Source: Jatrophihabitans sp. GAS493 (GTDB taxonomy: Bacteria; Actinomycetota; Actinomycetes; Mycobacteriales; Jatrophihabitantaceae). Taken from it: a DNA stretch of 64,000 bases. The stretch covers positions 2,976,001-3,040,000 of the forward strand of contig NZ_LT907982.1 in the NCBI RefSeq assembly GCF_900230215.1, read 5' to 3'. The notes beneath the pieces were generated by a model. It was not told where the DNA came from. It was given only the letters and a program-made list of their open reading frames with translations, and ran no database searches. Shown here piece after piece: positions 52,219-61,176 of the stretch; the first letter of the stretch is position 1; each line of letters begins with the position of its first letter. Position numbers and translations under genes: made by a program.

Positions 52219-52285
52219 CGGGCCGCATGGGGGCCACACCGCACCCGAAAGAGACCATCGCCAACCACGACAACCAACGACGGAA
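52219..52285. repeat. Imperfect direct repeat, left copy
   Basis: Shares CATGGGGGCCACACCGCA and ACGACAACCAAC, in the same order and spacing, with the copy at 60931-60999. It precedes a tRNA 3' fragment, so it may be the end of an old integrase region. Confidence 0.7.
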
Positions 52286-52354
52286 GTCCCAGAAACCAAC
52301 GGACTCAACTTCAGTAACGGCAACCAACTCGCTGCGGAAAGCATTGACACGGTA

Positions 52355-52387
52355 GGGGTCACTGGTTCAATCCCAGTATCGCCCACC
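52355..52387 (+). other. tRNA 3'-end fragment (likely attachment site)
   Basis: The 33 bases contain a T-arm with the GGTTCAATCCC loop and a GCCCACC acceptor end, but the matching 5' half (GGGC...) is absent upstream. This is what remains after an element integrates at a tRNA gene. The complete tRNA gene should lie at the other junction, outside the window. Confidence 0.65.
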
Positions 52388-52390
52388 TTT

Positions 52391-52414
52391 GAACCCCCCG
52401 GATTCCGGGGGGTT
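52391..52414 (+). terminator. Terminator after the tRNA fragment
   Basis: Perfect arms AACCCCCCGG (52392-52401) and CCGGGGGGTT (52405-52414) with a 3-nt loop, typical of hairpins that follow actinobacterial tRNA genes. Confidence 0.7.
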
Positions 52415-52659
52415 CAGTTGTTTCCGGGGATGTCTCGGGCCGCGCTGGGGCCGCGTGAGCGTTGGTTGCGCTGGCTAGCGATGGTCTCGGTGTGGCCCCG
52501 ATGTGGCCCGACGGCGGCGGTCCAGGCCTTCGGCCGGGCTCGGTGAGCCGTCCGGCGTCCGCGTCCCAGGCGGTCTAGCGCGTCGGTGGCCCTTGGTAGC
52601 CGTCGAGGAGCGCACGCGGGCGACGACTGAGCACATCACTTAGGGGCGTAGCGGTCATA

Positions 52660-52711
52660 GGCAGTTTCGCGTATCGTCATGCTTGCTCCGTGCGGCAGGT
52701 TTGCGTATCGT
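52660..52711 (+). promoter_or_regulatory. Direct repeats upstream of the AbiE-type operon
   Basis: GGCAGTTTCGCGTATCGT (52660-52677) and GGCAGGTTTGCGTATCGT (52694-52711), 34 bp apart, with 16 of 18 bases identical. Position just before the antitoxin gene suggests an operator for autoregulation. Confidence 0.55.
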
Positions 52712-52736
52712 AGTGCAGGAACTGGAGGTGGTAGAG

Positions 52737-53393
52737 GTGAAGGCGAATCGATCGACGATCCTGCGGTCGCGGGATCGGTTCTGGCGTCCGGGCGACATTG
52801 CGGGTGCGCCGTCGACCGTGCAGCACCTGCTCGCGGACCTCGCCAAGGGCGGGGAGCTGCGTCGGGTGCGTAAGGGGCTGTACTGGCGTGGGACGAAGAC
52901 GCCGCTTGGCATGAGTCCACCTCCGACGGACGCGTTGGCAGCGGAGGTGTCCGGCGACAAGGGCGTGGGGCCGGCCGGGTTGTCGGCTGCGAATCTGCTG
53001 CGACTGTCGACGCAGGTCCCTCGTCGGGCTCAGATCGCAGTGCCTGCTCGAGCCGGACGATCGACCCCGACCGTCGAGTTCGTGTCGCGCGCGGCTCGGA
53101 CCGGTCGTCGCGCGGCTGGGCTGGACCGTACTGAGGTCGCGATGTTGGAAGTGCTCAACGACCTGTCGACCAGCGAGTTGAGCCCGCAGGAGTCGTGGCG
53201 GGCGCTTCGTGGCGCGGTGACGTCGGGACGGGTGCGTCCGGATCGATTGGCGAAGGCGGCGAAGACCGAGCCAGCGGTCACGCGGGCACGGTTGTCGGAG
53301 TTGCTGACCGACGCGGGGATGGCGGGGTTGGCCGCGAAGGTGCCGCCGGCGGATCCACGGGTGCGTGAGCGCGCTCTCGCTTCGTTCAAGTGA
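52737..53393 (+). CDS. AbiEi-type antitoxin (DUF6088-like)
   Basis: 218 residues. The GTG at 52737 follows GGAGG by 8 nt; an upstream frame to 52683 is possible but crosses the repeats. The N-terminus (RFWRPGDIAG, VQHLLADLAKGGELRRVRKG, LYWRG) is a winged-helix DNA-binding domain of the kind found in AbiEi antitoxins. The remainder is the helical domain that neutralises the partner. It is coupled (GTGA) to the nucleotidyltransferase toxin gene and likely represses its own promoter through the direct repeats. Confidence 0.8.
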   Translation: MKANRSTILRSRDRFWRPGDIAGAPSTVQHLLADLAKGGELRRVRKGLYWRGTKTPLGMSPPPTDALAAEVSGDKGVGPAGLSAANLLRLSTQVPRRAQIAVPARAGRSTPTVEFVSRAARTGRRAAGLDRTEVAMLEVLNDLSTSELSPQESWRALRGAVTSGRVRPDRLAKAAKTEPAVTRARLSELLTDAGMAGLAAKVPPADPRVRERALASFK

Positions 53394-54388
53394 GTCCGGA
53401 GTCTGCGGTCGTTTGGCGTGAGGAGAATCGTGACATCTTCGCCCAGACGATCGCAGCGGCCGCCGAGCAGCTCTCGATCCCCCAGTTAGCGGTCGAGAAG
53501 GACTACTGGGTCTGCCAGGCGCTGCGTGCGATCGAGGAAGACGCGCCGGGGGAGACGATCTTCAAGGGGGGCACCAGCCTGGAGAAGCAGCGACTCATCG
53601 AGCGCTTCTCCGAAGACATCGACCTGCTCGTCATCGGCGCATACGACTCACGGCGTGCGGTAGAGCGGGCGATGAAAGGGATGTGCACCGCCGCGCAGAA
53701 CGCCCTGCCTGGGAGCGTCGCGGAGAAGCGCAACAGCGGCGGCAAGCCGGGCTCGATGCACCGCAGTGTCTACCTGAGTGCCCCGCTGTCACCGCAGGCC
53801 ACCAGCTCCGCCATCGCCGACCCGGGCGGCATCCTCGTCGAACTCGGTCAATCCGGGGGAGACCACCCGGTGAACCGTCGACCGGTGACGAGCATCCTGG
53901 CCCGGCAGCTTGCGGCCGCTGACATCCCGATAGAGGCCTTCGCCGATCTGGCACCGTTCGAAGTGTTGATGCTGCACCCGGGACGGACGCTGCTCGAGAA
54001 GCTGCTGCGCGTCAACAACTTCGTTGTGGATGCTGCTCGCCGCTCCGATCACGGATGGCCCCGTATCGGGCGCCAGTTCTATGACATCTGGGCGCTCCTT
54101 GGCAACGACCAGGTGCTGACGTTCCTGCGCGATCGAGTGACCGCTGCCGGTGTGCTCGCCGACTGCATCCGAGTGTCTGAGGACTTTTTGCCAGACCTGC
54201 CGCCGCCCGGCGGGGGCTTCGCCGCCTGCGAGGCGTTCAACCCCGATTGGGATCACGCCAGCCAACTACGCGCAGAACACGAGAACGCGATGCGCGATCT
54301 GTACTACGGCGCGGCGAGACCACCGAACTACGACGAAGTGATCGACCGGATTCGAGCCAATGCCAAGCTGCTTGACCTCGTTCTCTAG
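53390..54388 (+). CDS. AbiEii-type nucleotidyltransferase toxin
   Basis: 332 residues, GTG start overlapping the antitoxin stop. Key motifs: KDYWVCQAL, FKGGTSLEKQRLIERFSEDIDLLV, the GGTSL...DxD pattern of AbiEii nucleotidyltransferases (GS...DID metal site). The last third is helical (FYDIWALLGNDQV). Such toxins modify tRNA or other targets using NTPs and act in abortive infection; the pair is a type IV toxin-antitoxin system. Both genes look intact. Confidence 0.9.
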   Translation: MSPESAVVWREENRDIFAQTIAAAAEQLSIPQLAVEKDYWVCQALRAIEEDAPGETIFKGGTSLEKQRLIERFSEDIDLLVIGAYDSRRAVERAMKGMCTAAQNALPGSVAEKRNSGGKPGSMHRSVYLSAPLSPQATSSAIADPGGILVELGQSGGDHPVNRRPVTSILARQLAAADIPIEAFADLAPFEVLMLHPGRTLLEKLLRVNNFVVDAARRSDHGWPRIGRQFYDIWALLGNDQVLTFLRDRVTAAGVLADCIRVSEDFLPDLPPPGGGFAACEAFNPDWDHASQLRAEHENAMRDLYYGAARPPNYDEVIDRIRANAKLLDLVL

Positions 54389-54516
54389 CCGCGCCATCGG
54401 CGGGCGCGACCAGCGACCCAGCGAGCTGAACGGGGTCTGGCGGCGCGCCGAATCGGTGATTACCACAGCTGATTTGTCCACGGCGTGTGCGAGTCTGATC
54501 CTCCAAAGGAGGCATC

Positions 54517-57500
54517 GTGGCGCGGTCGACGACCAACGTGTGGGCGAGGGAACGTCGTATCGGGCAAAACCCCGTACGACAGTTGCTCGTACGCGAGTGC
54601 AACAGCGTTGAAGTCGACCAAGGCAATGACGGGTCATGGTCCATCCGCAGCCCATACGGTGCTTGGCCCGCCCGGCGCGGCTCGGCAATCGGTCCGGATG
54701 GGCCGCTGACTGCGAACCTCCCGATGCTGGACTCCGGCAGAGGGCCAATCCACTGGCGCGGCAGCCGCGAGCCCTTGCCGCCCGAACAAGTGCTGGCATC
54801 CTTCGATGCCGCAATCGGATTCACCCCACACGACCGACCCAGGAGTCTACGACGCCCCCAGATCGCGGCGCTGCACTCCATCGTCGGCTACCAGTCCTCT
54901 GGCCTCCCAGAGCCAGGCATAGTGGTTATGCCCACCGGTACGGGGAAGACAGAGACAATGCTGGCGTGGCTGATAGCTCAACGCCCAACGAAGGTCCTGG
55001 TCATCGTGCCGTCGACGGCATTGCGTGATCAGATCGCCTCCAAGTTCGAGACATTGGGCATCCTGCAACAGGAGGCGATCGTCAGCCCGCAAGCTCTCCG
55101 CCCCGTCGTTGGCAGACTGGAAAAGCGGGTCGCCGATGTGGATGATGCGCGCGCGCTGGTTGCGGCGTGCAATGTCGTGGTCGCCACCCCGCAAGCGATA
55201 CACGCCAACGACGGCCCGGTCCGTGACGCTTTCTACGAGGGCTTCACGCACCTACTCGTCGACGAGGCACATCACGCTCCCGCAACGACCTGGACCGAAA
55301 TCATCCGAGAGTTTGCCGGCCGGCCGACCTTGCTGTTCACTGCCACGCCCTACCGCCGCGACGGCCGTACGTTGCCCGGACGGGTAATTTTTCGGTTTCC
55401 ACTGCGAGAAGCGCAACGAGAAAACTACTTCAGCAGGATCGACTTCACCGCGGTCCTGGATCTCGACGATGACGACGAATCGCTCGCGCGCGCTGCTTTG
55501 GAGCGTCTGCGCTCGGACCTTGCCACTGGGTATCAGCACGTCTTGCTCGCGCGGGTCGCCACGAAGTCTAGAGCCGAAGAGATTCACGCCTTGTACAGCC
55601 GCTTGGCCGGCGAATTCGAGCCGCAGGTGCTCTATGACTCCCTGCCGGCGGGCCGCCGAAAACAGGCACTGGAGGCGATCCGCGCGCAGACGAGTCGCGT
55701 CATCGTGTGCGTGGACATGCTTGGCGAAGGCTTCGATCTCCCAACGCTCAAGGTCGGCGCGTTCCACGACTCTCACAAATCGCTCAGCCCGATGATCCAA
55801 CTTATTGGGCGTCTCGCGCGCACCGTCTCCCCGGTGCCCATCGGCGCAGCCAGTGTGTTCGTGCGTCAGGACCCGAAACAAGCCCTGTCTCCACTGCGGT
55901 TTCTCCTGCGCGAGGACCCCGACTGGGACAAGGTCCTTAGTGACATCACTGAGCGGGCGACGGAACGGGCCGATGAGATAAACGCCTTCGAGGCGTCCTT
56001 TGATGGCGCGCCAGCCGACGTCCCGGTCGGTCTTCTCGAACCAAAGATGAGTGCGATCGCCTACGCGACATCAGCGACCGAATGGGACCCACTCGCGGCG
56101 CGCAGTGTCTACGGCGAGTCGATCTTGGACGATCTCATCAGCACCAGCGCTGACAGCGGCGTCGCCTGGTTCGTGATCGAGACCATCGACGACCTCCGCT
56201 GGGGCGACGTCCCATCGCTGAGGGCCACCAACTACACGCTGGTCGTTATGCATTTCGACCGCACACGCAGCCTGCTCTACATCCACGGATCGGACACCAA
56301 GCGCAAATACGACGATCTCGCGGCGGCAGTGCTCGGCCACGACCCAGCACCCGTCAAGGGCTACGACACGTTCCGGGTCTTCGCGAAGCTCGACCGCCTG
56401 ATCCCCACCAACATCGGTCTGCTCGACGCACGAGACCGCGACAAGCGCTTCTCCATGCACGTCGGCAGCGACGTCGAGACCGCTCTTACCGAAGCAGAAC
56501 GCACCCACAAGGCCAACACCCACGTGGCGGCCAAGGCGATCGAGAACGGCGACCGGGTCACGATCGCCGCATCCCTATCGGGCCGGTTCTGGTCGATGCG
56601 AAGCGCGCCGAACCTCGCCGACTGGTGTCGCTGGTGCGAAGAACAGGGCACCAAACTGCGGGATAAGTCCGTGGACATCCATTCGCTGTTCCGCGACATG
56701 ATCATCCCGGTCGACGTCAAGGAGCGGCCGCCGCACCCCCTGCTCGCTCTGGAATGGCCCTGGGAGCTATATACCGGCAACGGAACTGCATCCAAAGTCA
56801 GCCACGACGGAGCAGGCGTCCTTCTCACCGACGCGGAGTTCAGAGTCGACGACCACGCCGACAGCGGCCCTCTCAAGTTCTCGATCGTCGCGCCGAGCTG
56901 GGAGATGCCCTACGAGGGCGAGTTCGGTGCGACCGGACTGCATTACCGCCCGGCCGGCACCGCCGACGCGGAAGTAGAAGACCGTCGCGGTGTGACGACG
57001 CCGCTCTCAAGCTGGCTGAACAAGCACAAACCGACCCTGTTCCTCAGCGGCGACCGCATGATCACCGGTGATGATCGACTTCTCGAGCCCCGGACTGAAG
57101 TCCCGCCCTACCCGCGTGCCGCGCTTCATCACTTGGACTGGGCGGCCAACGGCGTCGACATTCGAGTCGAGTCACAAGGAGCCGAGCGCCGAGCGGACTC
57201 GATCCAAGCCTTCATGGCACGACACCTGGTGCAGACTCAGACCTTCGACGTCCTCATCGATGACGACCGCTCCGGAGAAGCCGCCGATCTGGTCGGGGTC
57301 AGGATTGACCACGGAGATCTGCTGGTAACTCTGGTGCACTGCAAGTACTCGACGTCCGCAGTGCCCGGTGGGCGACTGGCTGACCTGTACGAGGTCTGCG
57401 GACAGGCCGTACGCGGAGCACGCTGGCGCGACAACGGCGCGATACCACTTTTGGACCACCTTGATAGGCGTGTGCAGGCGTACTCCCGCCGTACCGGAGG

Positions 57501-57708
57501 AACAGCTTTCGAAGTCGGCGACCGCGGTGACCTCTTCCGGATCAGGCAGCAAGCACCACAACTTTTCCCCCGCATCACCACATTGATCGTGCAGCCGGGG
57601 CTCAGCATCGCGGCGTCCACCGACGAGCAACTGAGACTGATCTCCGGTGCCGCCTCATACGTTCAGAGCGTGACCAAAGGCGCCTTCGAGGTCTACGGCT
57701 CAGTCTGA
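54517..57708 (+). CDS. DEAD-type helicase with C-terminal nuclease-like domain
   Basis: 1063 residues; GTG start with AAAGGAGG. Superfamily 2 motifs: IVVMPTGTGKTE (about 136-147), VDEAHH (about 248-253), FTATPYRRDG and QLIGRLART (about 428-436). The middle is an alpha/beta domain of unknown type. Near 918-946 is a sequence EAADLVGVRIDHG then LVTLVHCKYSTS, which looks like a PD-(D/E)xK nuclease core (D...xCKY). Helicase-nuclease fusions of this build occur in restriction-like and phage-defence systems. It follows the AbiE pair by 128 bp but is not coupled to it. No methylase gene is present, so it is not a classical type III restriction enzyme. Confidence 0.8.
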   Translation: MARSTTNVWARERRIGQNPVRQLLVRECNSVEVDQGNDGSWSIRSPYGAWPARRGSAIGPDGPLTANLPMLDSGRGPIHWRGSREPLPPEQVLASFDAAIGFTPHDRPRSLRRPQIAALHSIVGYQSSGLPEPGIVVMPTGTGKTETMLAWLIAQRPTKVLVIVPSTALRDQIASKFETLGILQQEAIVSPQALRPVVGRLEKRVADVDDARALVAACNVVVATPQAIHANDGPVRDAFYEGFTHLLVDEAHHAPATTWTEIIREFAGRPTLLFTATPYRRDGRTLPGRVIFRFPLREAQRENYFSRIDFTAVLDLDDDDESLARAALERLRSDLATGYQHVLLARVATKSRAEEIHALYSRLAGEFEPQVLYDSLPAGRRKQALEAIRAQTSRVIVCVDMLGEGFDLPTLKVGAFHDSHKSLSPMIQLIGRLARTVSPVPIGAASVFVRQDPKQALSPLRFLLREDPDWDKVLSDITERATERADEINAFEASFDGAPADVPVGLLEPKMSAIAYATSATEWDPLAARSVYGESILDDLISTSADSGVAWFVIETIDDLRWGDVPSLRATNYTLVVMHFDRTRSLLYIHGSDTKRKYDDLAAAVLGHDPAPVKGYDTFRVFAKLDRLIPTNIGLLDARDRDKRFSMHVGSDVETALTEAERTHKANTHVAAKAIENGDRVTIAASLSGRFWSMRSAPNLADWCRWCEEQGTKLRDKSVDIHSLFRDMIIPVDVKERPPHPLLALEWPWELYTGNGTASKVSHDGAGVLLTDAEFRVDDHADSGPLKFSIVAPSWEMPYEGEFGATGLHYRPAGTADAEVEDRRGVTTPLSSWLNKHKPTLFLSGDRMITGDDRLLEPRTEVPPYPRAALHHLDWAANGVDIRVESQGAERRADSIQAFMARHLVQTQTFDVLIDDDRSGEAADLVGVRIDHGDLLVTLVHCKYSTSAVPGGRLADLYEVCGQAVRGARWRDNGAIPLLDHLDRRVQAYSRRTGGTAFEVGDRGDLFRIRQQAPQLFPRITTLIVQPGLSIAASTDEQLRLISGAASYVQSVTKGAFEVYGSV

Positions 57709-57936
57709 CTTTTATCTCGATGGGAGCGTGTCTGGTGGCGCCAAGGTCCGCGGGGGTGTTCCGGCTCAACGCGGGCCGGCGACTATCGGCGTCAGTAGCC
57801 GGCGGTCCGGTGCCTCGGATTAATGGGCGTGAAGCGGACCACGCGCTGTCCAGGACCGGTGCGCGACCGGCCGGCGTGGGTTAGCGCCGCTCGACCCGCA
57901 GGTGCACGATGTGGAGGTGCGAAAGGAGTGGTCCCC

Positions 57937-58527
57937 GTGATCGCGGAGCCGATATGCCCGCTAGACGACACCCTGCCCGCCGCGTGGTGTAGCCACTGCA
58001 AGGGCCTCCTTGAGGAGCCGCCGCGAACCCGAGGCGACAGTGCCCGACTCCCGGTCGACGACGACGAGATCCGCACGTTCTCGCTCAAGCTCCACGCCGA
58101 TGGTGCGCGGATACCGTGGGAGGGATATCTCGATGCCCTGGTAGGTCGCTGGGGCGACGCAATGACACGCGCTCAGCTGATGAGTAAGTGGAACCGCGTG
58201 AGCAACCAACTCGGCCGTGAGGGCTTGCTGGTGAATGACCCCGCGCTCCCGAACGGCATCATGCGTCCCAGCGACGAGCTTCCCCACGTGCGGTGGTTGA
58301 GCGTCGAAGACACGATCGCCGAGATCATCAAGCTCATCGAAAATGGCGGGTGGGTAAGCGGCGAGAAGGGCCTGAAGGACTGGGGAGTAGCCCAGCGACT
58401 TCGCACGGTGCAGTACCCGTGCGTGCACGACGCTCTCCACGCGATGAACAAGCGGGGTTACCGCGTCCACACCCGCAGCATCTTCTGGTACGTCAATCCG
58501 GAGTCGGGTCGCGAGATTTCGGTCTAG
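57937..58527 (+). CDS. Hypothetical protein with CxxC and winged-helix-like part
   Basis: 196 residues; GTG with AAAGGAG upstream (an alternative, longer frame is less likely). WCSHCKG near the start is a possible zinc knuckle. The C-terminal half (VEDTIAEIIKLIENGG, TVQYPCVHDALHAMNKRGY) could be a winged helix. It lies after the helicase-nuclease gene with a 228-bp gap and is convergent (4-bp overlap) with the protease gene. Function unknown. Confidence 0.55.
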   Translation: MIAEPICPLDDTLPAAWCSHCKGLLEEPPRTRGDSARLPVDDDEIRTFSLKLHADGARIPWEGYLDALVGRWGDAMTRAQLMSKWNRVSNQLGREGLLVNDPALPNGIMRPSDELPHVRWLSVEDTIAEIIKLIENGGWVSGEKGLKDWGVAQRLRTVQYPCVHDALHAMNKRGYRVHTRSIFWYVNPESGREISV

Positions 58528-59513
58528 AGGTTGTCGAAGATGAAGACTTCAGCGTCGGGAGGTTGAGGCGAGGCGGGTGGCACGTCGCCGAGCGCGAGGA
58601 CCGCCCCCGCGTCCACCAGCTCTCGCAACGTCAGCGGGCCAACACCGGGCTCGTTATGAACGGGAAGATCCAGCGCCGGGGCGAGACCGGCGGCGTGCGA
58701 CTTCCACGCCCCATTCGGAGATTCCGGGTCGAGCGCGAGACTAACCGCGGCACAGACCGTCTGATCGTCGGCGAGCACCGGGCCTCCACTCATACCCCAC
58801 GGCATGGCCAGGTCAGCTTCGAACGAGGGGCCAACCAGAGGCTCCTCGGGATCGCCGTTCGGGGATGAGCGCACAACGTGCCCGGCGGAACGTCTGAGTA
58901 CCCGCTGGACGTCCAGGACGTTGTTGTCCTGCTCATCGACGATTCTCCGGACGCGCATCCCTGGGTAGCCAAACGCGTACGTCCAGGCAGAGGGATCGGG
59001 CAGGCCGAAACCGATGCCTATCTGGTCCGGGCAGAAGTCGCGACCGGCGGCGTCCTGCACCAAGGGGAGGGTCAGGAGGGCGATGTCGGACTGGAACCCC
59101 GACTCGGATTGACTTTCGGGGCCGAGCCATTCGGCTCCGCGCGAGACCTTTGAACCCCGATGATGAACCACGCGGTGGACAGGGATTGGTCGGCCGAGGT
59201 CCTTCTCGTCGTCGCTAGCGCCGAGTGCGAGGACGATCTGAATGGACGCGGGTCCGCGTTCGAGCCCCGACTTGTTCTCGCGAATGAACCTGTCGACGAC
59301 ATGCCAGGCCGTCACAAGGACGCAGGGTCTGCTCGACGCGATGCAGAAGGCGGTACCGAGCGCCTTCGCTTCCCCGTCGGCTGTGACACCAACGACTGGA
59401 AGCACGACGCGGTGCAGCCGGCTCGATTCGGGAACGTCGAGAATTTGGTGACCCGAGAACGCAAAGATTTCGACCACCGGGCTCGTTTCGTCCGCGTCAG
59501 GCACGATGCTCAC
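58524..59513 (-). CDS. Trypsin-like serine protease
   Basis: About 329 residues. The catalytic triad is complete: His71 in LVTAWHVVD, Asp143 in SDIALLTLP, and Ser242 in MPWGMSGGPVL. No signal peptide is seen, so it is likely a cytoplasmic protease as in many bacterial conflict systems. Of the possible starts, the GTG at 59513 (or 59504) avoids a long overlap with the DUF4238 gene; the open frame reaches 59612. The upstream gene ends 38 bp before this start. Confidence 0.8.
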   Translation of the reverse strand: MSIVPDADETSPVVEIFAFSGHQILDVPESSRLHRVVLPVVGVTADGEAKALGTAFCIASSRPCVLVTAWHVVDRFIRENKSGLERGPASIQIVLALGASDDEKDLGRPIPVHRVVHHRGSKVSRGAEWLGPESQSESGFQSDIALLTLPLVQDAAGRDFCPDQIGIGFGLPDPSAWTYAFGYPGMRVRRIVDEQDNNVLDVQRVLRRSAGHVVRSSPNGDPEEPLVGPSFEADLAMPWGMSGGPVLADDQTVCAAVSLALDPESPNGAWKSHAAGLAPALDLPVHNEPGVGPLTLRELVDAGAVLALGDVPPASPQPPDAEVFIFDNL

Positions 59514-59550
59514 GGTACTTGCCAGGTCGCAGTCGAGACGACCGAGATCT

Positions 59551-60567
59551 TCAGGGTGCTGGTAGCGGCGGATCACCGCCGAGCAACTGCATCGCGTCCA
59601 TGATCTGTGCATCAGGCAGTTTCGGCCAGCTCATCGCGCTCGGCGGCTCGCCCTCCCTGCTTCGTCCGATGGTGACGTGGGGGATTGGCAGGGTGGGCGG
59701 GGCCGCACCAAGGACAAGATCGGTCGGCCACGCCATGTCGGGATGGTGCATGACGAGGTCGTCAGCGGCTCGCACCTGACGTTCGTTCACGTCGCGCGCG
59801 AAGTCGCCGTTCAACTGTCCGAATGAGCCCAACGAGGGAACCGGGCTGATCACGAGGAGCCGGCTCGGGCTGACGGGAACGAGCACCTCGAAGTCGTCCG
59901 GAAGGACTTCTGGTCCGTCGTTGAACTCGCCTTGTAGGCCGCGCGTCACCACAGGGGTGTCGCTTGTGACAAGGAGTCCAGCATTCGAACCCAGAAGAGA
60001 CCAGTGGAAAGAGGGCAGAAGCACCTTGACGCGCTGAGCTTCCCGGACCATGTTCCGCATCATCGCGTCCGGACCGACAGTCCTCAGCTTGGCGGGTGCG
60101 CGAGGACCAAGATACGCAGCCAGCTCTGCTACCTGAGCATCTGTCGGGTCGAACTGCGGGTCCGTTTCGATCATCTTGCTGATGACGCGTCCCGCGTAGT
60201 CGACGCGGCCCGCAATGTCCGCGACCTCCATTTGGCTGCGACGGAACGAGGCACCACGCACCATCTGGAAGGCGATAAACATGGATGCGAGGTCGACTGC
60301 GGGGCTGACCGGCAAAACGCCCTTCCGCAGCGCGTCGATGACCTCAGCGCCGTCGCTCTCGACCTCCCGCGAGAACCACGTCTCGATCGAGTCGTCGAGC
60401 GTCGAAGTCAGCCCTGGGTCGTAGAAGTCGCGGATGACGGTGGCCTTCGCAACCGAGATGGACCCAGTCGTTCCGTCGCGGTGCCGCCCAATCAGCTGTT
60501 TGCCGTCCTTGGCGAATCCCTTGAGGAACAACCTCGGAACGGTGTGGTGATTACGGGCAACCTGCAC
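59551..60567 (-). CDS. DUF4238 protein
   Basis: About 338 residues. The opening VARNHHTVPRLFLKGFA is the hallmark of DUF4238 (NHHYVPRFYLRNF). LLVTSDTPVV and PVSPSRLLVISP in the C-terminal half also fit. The family is of unknown function and is seen near defence and conflict genes. The GTG at 60567 is chosen because DUF4238 proteins begin right at this motif; GAAAGAG lies 9 nt upstream. The protease gene follows closely, suggesting one transcript. Confidence 0.8.
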   Translation of the reverse strand: MQVARNHHTVPRLFLKGFAKDGKQLIGRHRDGTTGSISVAKATVIRDFYDPGLTSTLDDSIETWFSREVESDGAEVIDALRKGVLPVSPAVDLASMFIAFQMVRGASFRRSQMEVADIAGRVDYAGRVISKMIETDPQFDPTDAQVAELAAYLGPRAPAKLRTVGPDAMMRNMVREAQRVKVLLPSFHWSLLGSNAGLLVTSDTPVVTRGLQGEFNDGPEVLPDDFEVLVPVSPSRLLVISPVPSLGSFGQLNGDFARDVNERQVRAADDLVMHHPDMAWPTDLVLGAAPPTLPIPHVTIGRSREGEPPSAMSWPKLPDAQIMDAMQLLGGDPPLPAP

Positions 60568-61176
60568 TGGATGAGTCTCTTTCCTCGGCGCTTCCGCCGC
60601 AATGGCGAGGCCACGTCTCGACCTCAATACTGTCCGAGAGGGTCGAATCTCAGTTGTTCGCGCGACCAAACGGGCAAGGCCGCGTCCTGAGAGCGGCACC
60701 CGGCACCTGCGAGTTGGGACCGAGCGGGCTTAGGCGCTCGTCGACACGCGCACGTAGCCGCGCGCTGTCGGGTCACGTGAACTCCTGTCCGCATCGGTCT
60801 TGGGCTCGAGGTGAATGTGCCACCTTGACCAGAACATTTCCAGCACGGCGGAAGGCTGAGGACTCGTCATGGCAGAGGCGAGGCCTTGACTGTCGTCAAG
60901 CGCGGTCCGGTCCATTGCATGCGAACCGGCTCGGGCCACATGGGGGCCACACCGCAACTGAAACCAACCGTCGTCGGTCACGACAACCAACATCGGAAAT
61001 CGAGGATAGCTGGGACATCCAACGTGGGCGCAGAGTCGCCGAATCGGAATTCGAACGGATCGCGCTCATACGCCCAGGTCACTACGCGGCGTGAAACGGA
61101 GTTAGCGGCAGGACGGGTACCGTCGCCAACACACAGTGGCCGAGCATTCCGGTCGCCGCTCATATAGCGTCTAGGC
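60568..61176. other. Intergenic 609 bp with scar sequences
   Basis: Contains the right copy of the imperfect direct repeat (60931-60999). The rest has short open stretches on both strands with weak codon bias. No RNA gene or intact ORF was seen. Confidence 0.5.
60931..60999. repeat. Imperfect direct repeat, right copy
   Basis: Matches the copy at 52219-52285 (CATGGGGGCCACACCGCA, later ACGACAACCAAC). The two copies flank the segment holding the AbiE, helicase, protease and DUF4238 genes. Confidence 0.7.

Noticed and set aside
52355-52387. Complete tRNA gene
   Set aside because: Only the T-arm and acceptor 3' strand are present; the 5' half with a matching acceptor strand is missing.
54517-57708. 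Type III restriction enzyme
   Set aside because: No Mod methyltransferase gene is adjacent, and the layout is a general helicase plus nuclease-like domain.
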